Assembly (NCBI RefSeq): GCF_001667035.1
Contig: NZ_LZIR01000092.1
Coordinates: 1-32,100, forward strand
Direction of reading: 5' to 3'
From: Mycobacterium sp. 852002-51057_SCH5723018
Lineage (GTDB): Bacteria; Actinomycetota; Actinomycetes; Mycobacteriales; Mycobacteriaceae
DNA: 32,100 nt
Program-made: the position numbers and the translations under genes
Part shown: positions 1 to 6,947 of the stretch, piece by piece
Position numbering within the stretch: the stretch's first letter is position 1
How the letters are laid out: each line of letters opens with the position of its first letter
The notes under the pieces: generated by a model
The model's input: the letters and a program-made list of their open reading frames with translations, nothing else
Told to the model about the DNA's origin: nothing
Database searches by the model: none

Positions 1-129
1 TTCATCACCCAGTTGGGTCGTAACTTCCAGGTGATCTACGAGCAGGCCAACTCCCACGGCCAGAAGGTGCAAAGCGCTGGCAGCAACATGGCCAGCACCG
101 ACAGCGCCGTCGGCTCCAGCTGGGCGTAG
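1..129 (+). CDS. C-terminal end of a WXG100 (ESX-family) secreted protein, partial
   Basis: Frame 1 is open from the window edge to the TAG at 127-129 and encodes the last 42 residues of a small protein ending in SAVGSSWA. The helix-forming run FITQLGRNFQVIYEQAN and the tail closely resemble what I recall of the C-terminus of the mycobacterial EsxN/EsxO/EsxP subgroup (ESX-5 type WXG100 proteins). These form heterodimers with a partner Esx protein and are exported by type VII secretion. The start, the WXG turn and any partner gene lie outside the window. In M. tuberculosis the esxO/esxP pair adjoins the same neighbour (Rv2345), which supports the call. The exact paralogue cannot be named from this fragment. 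Confidence 0.88.
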   Translation, partial: FITQLGRNFQVIYEQANSHGQKVQSAGSNMASTDSAVGSSWA

Positions 130-191
130 CACGATCGGTTAGCGGCGGCGCGCCGGCATCCATCCGGCGCGCCCCTAACCAAAAAGTACGG

Positions 192-230
192 ACAACCATC
201 CCCCGGGCTTTTAGCCCGGGGGATGGTTGT
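192..230. terminator. Perfect 18-bp inverted repeat with 3-nt loop, probable bidirectional terminator
   Basis: Bases 192-209 are the exact reverse complement of 213-230, separated by TTT. The stem includes a GC-rich core (CCCCCGGGCT). It lies between the stop of the esx gene (+) and the stop of the TPM gene (-), so it would serve two convergent transcripts. There is no clear U-run on either side, as is common for mycobacterial hairpin terminators. Confidence 0.75.
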
Positions 231-239
231 GTCTAGGCC

Positions 240-2216
240 TCAGAATCGACCGCCACCGCCCATCAAGCCGTCGTCGGATGAGCCTCCGGACCAGCCCGAC
301 GAGCCGAACGACGTCGGGCTCCAGCCGCCGAAACCGCCGCGCATCCCCCCGCTGAGCAGGTCGCCGATGATGATGCCACCGATCATCGCGCTGGCGTCAC
401 TGCCGCCGCGGCGGCTATAGAACCGCTGAGCCTGTTGCACGTCGGCGTTGGCCAGTGCCTGCGCCTGGGCGGCCAGCGTCGATGCCGCATTGGCGTGGGC
501 AATCGCGTCCGCCAGGTTGGTCGATCGCTTGGCCTGGGCGGCTTCGAGGTGGCGTTTGGCCTCCGCTAGCCGCGTCCGGGCCTCGGCTCCGATGCTGCCC
601 CGGCGGGTGTCGATGTATTCGGAGACGCCGCGTACCCGTGCCTGGGCCGTGAACAGGGCCTGCTCGAACGAGCGGTTGAGCCGCTCGGCGTTCGCCAGTT
701 CTTGAGCGACGGTACCCAGGACCCGGTTGAGGTCGGCGTCGGCCTTGGTCAGCCGGGCGAACGCGCCGAGCGGATCGGCGGAGCCGCCGGCGCGGGTGGC
801 ATCGACGGCTTCCGCCGCCGCGTCGCGCGCAGCGGTCAACTCGGCGGTGTGGACGGATTTCGGCGTCCGGCGCAGCTGCTCGTCGGCGCGTTTGACGCCC
901 GCCTGGGCGTCGCCGATGAGCGGGGGCAGTGCGGCGACGGCGCGCTTGATGTCGCGGGCCGCGTTGTCGATCGCGTCCAGCAGGGTTCGCGCTTGTCCGA
1001 GCGCCGACTCGGCGGCGCGGGCCGCATCCACGAGCGCGGCCTGCTTTCCGCCCTCGGCGGCCGCCAGATCGCGGGCCGAGCCGATGTTGCGGTCGGCGAA
1101 CGCCAGCCTCTCCTTGGCGCTGACAATGTTGCCGGACACCGACGCCAGCGCCGCGGCGCCGAATTCGTTGTGCAGCTCGGCCAGCCGTAGCTCGGCCGGG
1201 TCGATGCGGGCGGTGAGTTCGACATACTGTTCGGTCAGCGCGTCCAACCGCGAGGAGGCGTTGACCGCCAAGTCCCGCAGCTTGTCGAACGCCGCGGTCT
1301 GCGACTCGAGTTCGCGGTCGGCGCGCGCCGCCGCCACGATGGCCCGGGTCAGCATCTCGCGCCGCTGCGCCGGTGTCTCGGGGACGCTGTCGTCGAGTTG
1401 ATGGCGGACGATGAAGGCTTGCGCCAAAGCGGCTTTGGCTTTGGTGACCGCGTCGGTAAAGGGCTGGGTCCGGTCCTCGCCGAACTCGTCGATCGCCAGC
1501 GTGAGTTCGTTGGAACTGGTGCGCACCGCGTTGTCGACGTCCACCACCACTTCGCGGGACAGGTCGTCGAGGGTCTCCAGCGGCACGGCGGCCAACCCGT
1601 TCGCGTCGGTGGGATCGACTCGCCGCGCCGCGGCCAAGGCGGCGGCCCGGCGTCGCCCGCGGCGATAGCGCATCACCACCAGCAGGGCGGCCATCGCGAC
1701 GGAGACGACGCCCAACCCGACCAGAAGTATCACCCGCGCCGACGAATGGGGTGTCGTGTCAAGCCCGTTGGCCGCGGCGATTGCCGCACCGCTCCAGTCA
1801 CCGTCGTGCAGCGCCGGCTCGATCTTGTCGCGGCGCAGATCGTCGACCTGACTCGCGTTGATGCTCTTGATCGCCGACGGCACCAGGAACGCGTATGCGC
1901 GGCCGGTGGTGGCCACGGCGAGCAGCGCGTCGTAGTCGCCCAAGTCGCTGGTGCTTCTCGTGCGCTTGGCCCAGTCCTCCGCGGTCTGCCCGGAGAAGTT
2001 GTCCACGTAGACCACCCACAGCCGAATGTGGTGGTCGACGTAGAGCTTGTCGAGGGCCGACGTGACCGCGCTGCGTCCGGAATCCGATAGGGCGTTCACG
2101 TTGTCGGTGAGGTAATCCGACAGCCGAAGCGGCGATTGCGCGCCGGCCACCGGCGCCAGCAGCAGTCCCGCGGTGACGACCGTCAGAAGAACGCCGGTCA
2201 GGCGGCCAGTGCGCAT
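240..2216 (-). CDS. TPM-domain membrane protein with long coiled-coil region (Rv2345-like)
   Basis: A 658-residue protein. Residues 1-26 form a signal peptide ending near AGA. Residues about 30-150 form a TPM (TLP18.3/Psb32/MOLO-1) fold, recognisable from LSDYLTDNVNALSDSGR and the WVVYVDNFSGQTAEDWA stretch. One transmembrane helix follows at about 162-182, then a basic stop-transfer (RYRRGRRR). The remaining ~430 residues are Ala/Glu/Arg-rich helix or coiled coil, and the protein ends in a Gly/Ser-rich tail (MGGGGRF). The TPM domain should face the cell wall side and the coiled coil the cytoplasm. Members of the family include phosphatases and repair factors, but the function here is unknown. 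It diverges from dgt across a 63-bp gap. A TAAATT box five bases upstream of the ATG suggests leaderless transcription. Confidence 0.9.
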   Translation of the reverse strand: MRTGRLTGVLLTVVTAGLLLAPVAGAQSPLRLSDYLTDNVNALSDSGRSAVTSALDKLYVDHHIRLWVVYVDNFSGQTAEDWAKRTRSTSDLGDYDALLAVATTGRAYAFLVPSAIKSINASQVDDLRRDKIEPALHDGDWSGAAIAAANGLDTTPHSSARVILLVGLGVVSVAMAALLVVMRYRRGRRRAAALAAARRVDPTDANGLAAVPLETLDDLSREVVVDVDNAVRTSSNELTLAIDEFGEDRTQPFTDAVTKAKAALAQAFIVRHQLDDSVPETPAQRREMLTRAIVAAARADRELESQTAAFDKLRDLAVNASSRLDALTEQYVELTARIDPAELRLAELHNEFGAAALASVSGNIVSAKERLAFADRNIGSARDLAAAEGGKQAALVDAARAAESALGQARTLLDAIDNAARDIKRAVAALPPLIGDAQAGVKRADEQLRRTPKSVHTAELTAARDAAAEAVDATRAGGSADPLGAFARLTKADADLNRVLGTVAQELANAERLNRSFEQALFTAQARVRGVSEYIDTRRGSIGAEARTRLAEAKRHLEAAQAKRSTNLADAIAHANAASTLAAQAQALANADVQQAQRFYSRRGGSDASAMIGGIIIGDLLSGGMRGGFGGWSPTSFGSSGWSGGSSDDGLMGGGGRF

Positions 2217-2221
2217 AGGTC

Positions 2222-2227
2222 AATTTA
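2222..2227 (-). promoter_or_regulatory. Candidate -10 box (TAAATT) for the TPM gene
   Basis: On the minus strand TAAATT ends five bases before the ATG at 2216. This is close to the 6-7 nt spacing of leaderless mycobacterial promoters. No Shine-Dalgarno sequence is present. The evidence is the motif and its position only. Confidence 0.4.
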
Positions 2228-2279
2228 GCTCGGACCAGTTCCGCCGAACCCTGGCAGACTGTGCTGCGGTGATGAAGAA

Positions 2280-3569
2280 GTGACCACGAACCAACACGAC
2301 CCCTACGACGACTTCGACCGTCAGCGGCGGATACCCGAAGCGCCGAAGACTGCGGGTCTGCCCGGTACGGAAGGCCAGCACCGCACCGACTTCGCCCGCG
2401 ACCGGGCCCGGGTGTTGCACAGCGCGGCGCTGCGCCGGCTGGCCGACAAGACGCAGGTGGTCGGGCCCCGCGAGGGTGACACCCCGCGCACCCGGTTGAC
2501 CCACTCGCTGGAAGTGGCGCAGATCGGGCGCGGAATGGCGGTCGGGTTGGGGTGCGACCTCGACCTGGTGGAGCTGGCCGGTCTGGCCCACGACATCGGG
2601 CACCCGCCCTACGGCCACAACGGCGAGCGCGCGCTCGATGAGTTCGCGGCCGCGCACGGCGGCTTCGAGGGCAACGCGCAGAACTTCCGTATCCTGACCA
2701 GCCTGGAACCCAAAGTCCTTGACGCACAAGGCAACAGCGCGGGGCTAAACCTCACTCGGGCATCGCTGGACGCGGTCACCAAATACCCGTGGACGCGTGG
2801 TGGGGGGCCTGGAAACGGAAGAAGCAAAGGCATCAGCAAGTTCGGCTTCTACCAGGAGGACCGCGAGCCGGCGGCGTGGGTGCGGCAGGGCGCGCCGGTG
2901 GACCGGACGTGCCTGGAAGCGCAGGTGATGGACTGGGCCGACGACGTTGCGTATTCGGTGCACGACGTCGAGGACGGCGTCGTTTCCCAGCGCATCGACC
3001 TGCGCGTGCTCGCCGACGACGACGAGGCGGCCGCGCTGGCCAAACTGGGCGAAAGCGAGTTCCCGCGGGTAAGCGCCGACGACCTCATGGCGGCCGCGCG
3101 CCGGCTGTCGGGTCTGCCGGTGGTCGCCGCGGTGGGCAAGTACGACGCCACCCTGGCGGCGTCGGTCGCGCTCAAGCGCTTGACCAGTGAATTGGTGGGC
3201 AGGTTCGTCTCGGCCGCCATCGCGACCACGCGTGCGGCCGCCGGTTCGGAGCCGCTGGTCCGCTACCGCGCGGACTTGCAGGTTCCCGACCTGGTGCGCG
3301 CCGAGGTCGCCCTGCTGAAAATCCTGGCGCTGCAGTTCATCATGTCCGACCCGCGGCATCTGGAAACCCAAGCGCGGCAGCGCGAACGGATCCACCGGGT
3401 GGCGGTCTGGCTGCACGCGGGGGCCCCGCGCACGCTCGATCCCGTGTTCGCCGCGGCGTTCAACACCGCGGCCGACGACCGCGCCCGGCTGCGGGTCATC
3501 GTCGATCAGATCGCGTGCTACACCGAGGGCCGGCTGGAGCGGATCGACGTCCGCCAGGCGAACGGTTAG
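2280..3569 (+). CDS. dgt: Deoxyguanosinetriphosphate triphosphohydrolase-like HD-domain dNTPase
   Basis: A 429-residue cytoplasmic HD-superfamily enzyme that hydrolyses dNTPs to deoxynucleosides and triphosphate, helping set the dNTP pool. The metal-binding HD set is visible: His75 (TRLTHSLEVA), His104-Asp105 (LAHDIGHPPYGHNGE) and the distal Asp around 221 (DWADDVAYSVHD). The length matches the family (about 430 residues). The start is GTG at 2280; it is the only start I see in this frame that precedes the conserved N-terminus, and a purine-rich GAAGAA lies just upstream. It is followed after 15 bases by the SodC-like gene. dnaG lies one gene further on, giving a DNA-metabolism neighbourhood as in other mycobacteria. 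Confidence 0.93.
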   Translation: MTTNQHDPYDDFDRQRRIPEAPKTAGLPGTEGQHRTDFARDRARVLHSAALRRLADKTQVVGPREGDTPRTRLTHSLEVAQIGRGMAVGLGCDLDLVELAGLAHDIGHPPYGHNGERALDEFAAAHGGFEGNAQNFRILTSLEPKVLDAQGNSAGLNLTRASLDAVTKYPWTRGGGPGNGRSKGISKFGFYQEDREPAAWVRQGAPVDRTCLEAQVMDWADDVAYSVHDVEDGVVSQRIDLRVLADDDEAAALAKLGESEFPRVSADDLMAAARRLSGLPVVAAVGKYDATLAASVALKRLTSELVGRFVSAAIATTRAAAGSEPLVRYRADLQVPDLVRAEVALLKILALQFIMSDPRHLETQARQRERIHRVAVWLHAGAPRTLDPVFAAAFNTAADDRARLRVIVDQIACYTEGRLERIDVRQANG

Positions 3570-3572
3570 CGT

Positions 3573-3578
3573 TACGCT
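3573..3578 (+). promoter_or_regulatory. Candidate -10 box (TACGCT) giving a leaderless sodC-like transcript
   Basis: TACGCT is followed by six bases and then the ATG at 3585, so transcription would begin at or next to the start codon. No ribosome-binding site precedes the gene. The box sits in the 15-bp gap after dgt. Confidence 0.5.
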
Positions 3579-3584
3579 CCCGGC

Positions 3585-4193
3585 ATGACCAAACTCACCG
3601 GCGTTGCCACCCTGTTGCTGTCGCTTCCCGTCGTAGCCGTGAGCGCATGCAGCTCGCCCCAGCACGCGAGCAGCCAGCCGGGCACCACGCCCCCGGTCCA
3701 AAGCGGTTCCCCCGGCTCGTCGGCGACGCCGAGCGGCCCGGTGCCCGGTCCCGGAGCGCTGTCGGCGCAACTGAAAACGGCTGACGGCCGGGAAGTCGCC
3801 ACGGCCACCTTCGATTTCGCCAACGGCTACGCCACCATCACCGTCAAGACGGTGGCCGCCGGGATCCTCACGCCCGGTCTGCACTCCATGCACGTCCACG
3901 CGATCGGCAAATGCGAGCCCAACTCGGTGGCCCCCAACGGAGGACCGCCGGGCAACTTCCTGTCCGCCGGCGGCCATTTCCAGGCGCCCGGACATACCGG
4001 GATGCCCGAAAGCGGCGACCTGACGTCGCTCGAGGTGCGCCAGGACGGTTCCGGGTACCTGGTGACCACGTCCGACGCGTTCACCAGGGACCAGCTGCTG
4101 GCCGGTGACAAGACCGCGTTGATGATTCACGGCGCCGAGAACACCGACGGCGCGAACGACCGGATCGCGTGTGGCGTGATCGGGCCCGGATAA
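3585..4193 (+). CDS. Copper-type superoxide dismutase-like lipoprotein (SodC family)
   Basis: A 202-residue exported protein. Residues 1-21 are a lipoprotein signal with lipobox VSAC (Cys22), followed by a Pro/Ser/Gly linker to about residue 57 and a Cu/Zn-SOD beta-barrel. The four copper ligands are present: His103 and His105 (SMHVH), His131 (AGGHF) and His182 (MIHG). The disulfide pair Cys110/Cys196 and the active-site Arg193 (NDRIACGVIG) are also present. The usual zinc ligand set is incomplete, with only His137 and Asp145 as possible remnants. This resembles M. tuberculosis SodC, known as a zinc-free Cu enzyme. The stretch between the last copper His and the Arg is much shorter than in the M. 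tuberculosis protein as I recall it. It probably detoxifies extracellular superoxide. From memory there is no gene at this position in M. tuberculosis, so it may be a second, lineage-specific sodC. Confidence 0.85.
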   Translation: MTKLTGVATLLLSLPVVAVSACSSPQHASSQPGTTPPVQSGSPGSSATPSGPVPGPGALSAQLKTADGREVATATFDFANGYATITVKTVAAGILTPGLHSMHVHAIGKCEPNSVAPNGGPPGNFLSAGGHFQAPGHTGMPESGDLTSLEVRQDGSGYLVTTSDAFTRDQLLAGDKTALMIHGAENTDGANDRIACGVIGPG

Positions 4194-4212
4194 CCGGGTC
4201 GCCTGTGCCCAA

Positions 4213-4230
4213 GCCGGCGGGGCCGCCGGC
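4213..4230 (+). terminator. GC-rich hairpin after the sodC-like gene
   Basis: An 18-base near-perfect palindrome (GCCGGCGG, two bases, CCGCCGGC) begins 20 bases after the sodC-like stop codon and ends just upstream of the dnaG promoter. There is no U-tract, so this is a plausible but unproven terminator. Confidence 0.45.
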
Positions 4231-4240
4231 GGCGGCACTT

Positions 4241-4246
4241 TAGACT
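4241..4246 (+). promoter_or_regulatory. Candidate -10 box (TAGACT) giving a leaderless dnaG transcript
   Basis: TAGACT is followed by GGGCCG and then the dnaG ATG at 4253, a six-base spacing that places the transcription start on the start codon. No ribosome-binding site is visible. It suggests that dnaG has its own promoter here and is not cotranscribed with dgt only. Confidence 0.55.
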
Positions 4247-4252
4247 GGGCCG

Positions 4253-6184
4253 ATGGCTGGCCGGATCTCCGATCGTGACGTCGCGGCGATCCGAGAACGG
4301 GTGCGCATCGAGGAAGTCGTCGGCGACTACGTCCAATTGCGGCGCGCCGGCGCCGATTCGCTGAAGGGCCTGTGCCCATTCCACAACGAGAAGTCGCCGT
4401 CGTTCCACGTCCGCCCCAACCACGGCCACTTCCACTGCTTCGGCTGCGGCGAGGGCGGCGACCTGTACGCGTTCGTCCAGAAGATCGAACACGTCAGCTT
4501 CGTCGAGGCGGTGGAACTGCTCGCCGACCGGATCGGCTACACGATCACCTACACCGGCGCCGCGGCCACCAACGTGCAGCGCGACCGCGGCAGCCGCAGC
4601 AGGCTGATCGCGGCCAACGCGGCCGCGGCCGAGTTCTACGCGGCGGCGCTCGAGTCCAACGAGGCGGCAGTGGCCCGCCAATACCTGACGGAGCGGAACT
4701 TCGACGCCGAGGCGGCCCGTCGTTTCGGCTGCGGATTCGCCCCATCCGGCTGGGACTCACTGACAAAACACCTGCAGCGCAAGGGCTTTGAATACAAAGA
4801 ACTGGAAGCCGCCGGCCTGTCGCGGGAGGGGCGGCGCGGCCCGATGGACCGCTTTCACCGGCGCCTGCTGTGGCCGATCCGCTCGGCGGCGGGTGAAGTG
4901 ATCGGATTCGGGGCGCGGCGGCTCTTCGACGACGACCCGATGGAGGCCAAGTACCTCAACACGCCCGAGACGCTGCTGTACAAGAAGTCGTCGGTGATGT
5001 TCGGCATCGACCTGGCCAAACGCGACATCGCCAAGGGACACCAGGCCGTCGTCGTCGAGGGCTACACCGACGTGATGGCGATGCATCTGGCCGGGGTCAC
5101 CACCGCCGTCGCCTCCTGCGGCACCGCGTTCGGCGACGAGCACCTGGCCATGCTGCGCCGGCTCATGATGGACGACAGCTTCTTTCGCGGCGAACTGATT
5201 TACGTCTTCGACGGCGACGCCGCCGGCCGTGCCGCGGCGATCAAGGCCTTCGACGGCGAACAGAACCTGGCCGGGCAGTCGTTCGTCGCCGTCGCCCCGG
5301 ACGGCATGGACCCCTGCGACCTGCGGCTCAAGGCCGGCGACGGGGCGCTGCGCGACCTGGTGGCCCGGCGCACCCCGCTATTCGAGTTCGCCATTCGCAC
5401 CACGCTGGCCGAGATCGATCTGGAAAGCGCCGAGGGCAGGGTGAGCGCGCTGCGCCGCTGCGTGCCCATGGTGAGCCAGATCAAGGACTCGACGCTGCGC
5501 GACGAGTACGCCCGCCAGCTGGCCGGCTGGGTCGGTTGGGACGACGTCGCACAGGTCATCGACCGGGTGCGGACCGAGGCCAAGAAATCCAAGTCCCCGG
5601 GGCGGGGCAGCCAGGGAACGCAGGCCGCTCGCCGGGTCGAGCGGCAACCCGCAGCGAGGCGTTCCGGGCCCACAGAATCGCGCGCCGTCCGCCCCGACCC
5701 GCGCGACCCGACCCTCTGGCCCCAGCGCGAGGCGCTCAAGTCGGCGTTGCAATACCCGGCGCTGACCGGCCCGGTGTTCGACACGCTGACCGTCGAGAGT
5801 TTCACCCACCCCGGCTACGGGGCGGTCCGCGCGGCCATCGAGGCGGCCGGCGGCACCTCGAGCGGCCTGACCGGCGGGGAGTGGATCGAGGCGGTGCGCC
5901 AGCAGACCAAGTCGGCCCTGACCGCGGGCCTGATCAGCGAGCTAGGGGTCGAGGCCGTCGCCGTCGACGACGAGAAGCTGCCGCGCTACATCCGGGGAGT
6001 GCTGGCCCGCCTGCAGGAAGTCTGGATGGGGCGCCAGATCGCCGAGGTCAAGTCCAAACTGCAGCGGATGTCGCCCATCGAGCAGGGCGACGACTATCAC
6101 GCGCTGTTCGGTGACCTGCTCGCCATGGAGGCGTATCGGCGCAGCCTGCTGGAGCAGGCTAGCGGCGACGATCTGACGCTGTGA
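4253..6184 (+). CDS. dnaG: DNA primase DnaG
   Basis: A 643-residue replicative primase that makes RNA primers at the fork with DnaB helicase. The N-terminal CHC2 zinc-binding domain has Cys41, His44, Cys62 and Cys65 (CPFHNEKSPSFH and HCFGCGEGGD). The RNA-polymerase core includes YLNTPETLLYKKS, and the Toprim elements are VVVEGYTDVMAMH (catalytic Glu) and YVFDGDAAGR (metal Asp pair). A basic, Ser/Pro-rich hinge lies near residues 440-480, followed by the helicase-interacting C-terminal domain. Length and order are typical of mycobacterial DnaG. The start ATG is supported by a -10 box six bases upstream. The last 26 bases overlap the 3' end of the convergent small gene at 6159-6449. Confidence 0.97.
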   Translation: MAGRISDRDVAAIRERVRIEEVVGDYVQLRRAGADSLKGLCPFHNEKSPSFHVRPNHGHFHCFGCGEGGDLYAFVQKIEHVSFVEAVELLADRIGYTITYTGAAATNVQRDRGSRSRLIAANAAAAEFYAAALESNEAAVARQYLTERNFDAEAARRFGCGFAPSGWDSLTKHLQRKGFEYKELEAAGLSREGRRGPMDRFHRRLLWPIRSAAGEVIGFGARRLFDDDPMEAKYLNTPETLLYKKSSVMFGIDLAKRDIAKGHQAVVVEGYTDVMAMHLAGVTTAVASCGTAFGDEHLAMLRRLMMDDSFFRGELIYVFDGDAAGRAAAIKAFDGEQNLAGQSFVAVAPDGMDPCDLRLKAGDGALRDLVARRTPLFEFAIRTTLAEIDLESAEGRVSALRRCVPMVSQIKDSTLRDEYARQLAGWVGWDDVAQVIDRVRTEAKKSKSPGRGSQGTQAARRVERQPAARRSGPTESRAVRPDPRDPTLWPQREALKSALQYPALTGPVFDTLTVESFTHPGYGAVRAAIEAAGGTSSGLTGGEWIEAVRQQTKSALTAGLISELGVEAVAVDDEKLPRYIRGVLARLQEVWMGRQIAEVKSKLQRMSPIEQGDDYHALFGDLLAMEAYRRSLLEQASGDDLTL

Positions 6185-6449
6185 GGGCCGCATCGGCCGG
6201 TTGCTCGACCGGGGCCTGCACGCCACGATCCATCACGGCCGTCCCGTCGTCGATCGCCGCCACGGTCACAAACCCGGCGTCCGGCGAGATCCGGTTCGCG
6301 ATCTTGCGGCGCCCGCCTTCGATCACCGACTTGGCCAGCGGACTGCTGGTCAGCGCGCGATAGGTGCCGACGAGCTGTTCGTATCGGCGCCGCCCGGCCT
6401 TCGCGCCCAGCACGTAACCCAGTCCAAGCACCACCACATACCGGATCAA
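6159..6449 (-). CDS. Small conserved mycobacterial protein (Rv2342-like)
   Basis: A 96-residue protein of unknown function that I recognise as resembling Rv2342. It begins with a hydrophobic segment (IRYVVVLGLGYVLGAKAGRR), likely a membrane anchor with a basic stop. A short soluble part follows (EGGRRKIANRISPDAG) and an acidic tail. I chose the TTG at 6449 over the ATG at 6479 because a strong Shine-Dalgarno GGGAGG (6461-6456) sits six bases before the TTG, whereas the upstream ATG has none. Its 3' end overlaps the end of dnaG on the opposite strand by 26 bases. No catalytic motif is visible. Confidence 0.75.
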   Translation of the reverse strand: MIRYVVVLGLGYVLGAKAGRRRYEQLVGTYRALTSSPLAKSVIEGGRRKIANRISPDAGFVTVAAIDDGTAVMDRGVQAPVEQPADAALTASDRRR

Positions 6450-6547
6450 AGCGTTCCTCCCGACGATCGATGGCTCCATCCTGCCTCACCCGGCCGGGTG
6501 GCGGCGCGTCTGATGGCCCTAGCTGGGCGGAAGGTGCTGGTCCCTAC

Positions 6548-6577
6548 TTGGGTTCGGGTATGCCGGTACGCTAGAGT
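6548..6577 (+). promoter_or_regulatory. Candidate promoter for tRNA-Asn
   Basis: TTGGGT at 6548-6553, an 18-base spacer, and TAGAGT at 6572-6577 resemble a SigA-type -35/-10 pair. The mature tRNA begins 20 bases after the -10, leaving a short 5' leader for RNase P removal. Confidence 0.45.
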
Positions 6578-6596
6578 CGTCCCGCGATCGGGTTGA

Positions 6597-6669
6597 TCCC
6601 CTGTAGCTCAATTGGCAGAGCGTTCGGCTGTTAACCGATAGGTTCCTGGTTCGAGTCCAGGCGGGGGAG
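6597..6669 (+). tRNA. tRNA-Asn (anticodon GTT)
   Basis: A 73-base cloverleaf. The acceptor stem is TCCCCTG (6597-6603) paired with CGGGGGA (6662-6668) including one G-T pair, with G73 as discriminator. The D-arm contains GTAGCTCAATTGGCAGAGC. The anticodon loop CTGTTAA gives anticodon GTT. The T-arm is CCTGG-TTCGAGT-CCAGG. The 3' CCA is not encoded. The terminal pair of the anticodon stem is a T-T mismatch. Confidence 0.95.
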
Positions 6670-6800
6670 CAAAGACCGTCCAATGTCCCTGCCTGGAACT
6701 TTTGCGCAGCGTGCCTGCCCACGCCGGACCGGCTCGTCGATGGCAGGGGCACCCCACCGCATCGTGACTTCGCCTCGACCACAAGCGTTTCGGAGGGGCC

Positions 6801-6947
6801 ATGGAGTTCCTGGTCACCATGATCACGCACGTTCCCGATGGAACCCCGACGCAGACCGTCGAGGACGCCCGCGCTCGCGAGGCCGCGCATTCCCGCGAGC
6901 TGGCCAAGCAGGGGCACCTGCTGCGGTTGTGGCGCCCGCCGCTGCGC
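6801..6947 (+). pseudogene. Truncated muconolactone delta-isomerase-like gene
   Basis: ATG at 6801 follows a good ribosome-binding site (GGAGGGG). The first 49 codons (MEFLVTMITHVPDGTP through HLLRLWRPPL) match the N-terminal half of the muconolactone delta-isomerase family as I know it, a ferredoxin-like fold of about 90 residues. Similarity stops abruptly at 6947, the base before the end of mez on the other strand. The frame then continues to 7475 only as antisense of mez. Mez itself has its normal C-terminus, so the isomerase gene is the broken partner. It probably marks a deletion or rearrangement joint. A product with the shared frame could still be made but would lack the second half of the fold. 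Confidence 0.75.

Noticed and set aside
3570..4252. dgt, sodC-like gene and dnaG as a single operon
   Set aside because: The order and strand allow it, but a hairpin after the sodC-like gene and separate leaderless-type -10 boxes before the sodC-like gene and dnaG argue for separate promoters, so it is not claimed.
2745..4379. Minus-strand frame of 544 codons over dgt and the sodC-like gene
   Set aside because: Low-complexity Arg/Gly/Val translation with no motifs; both plus-strand genes under it are well supported.
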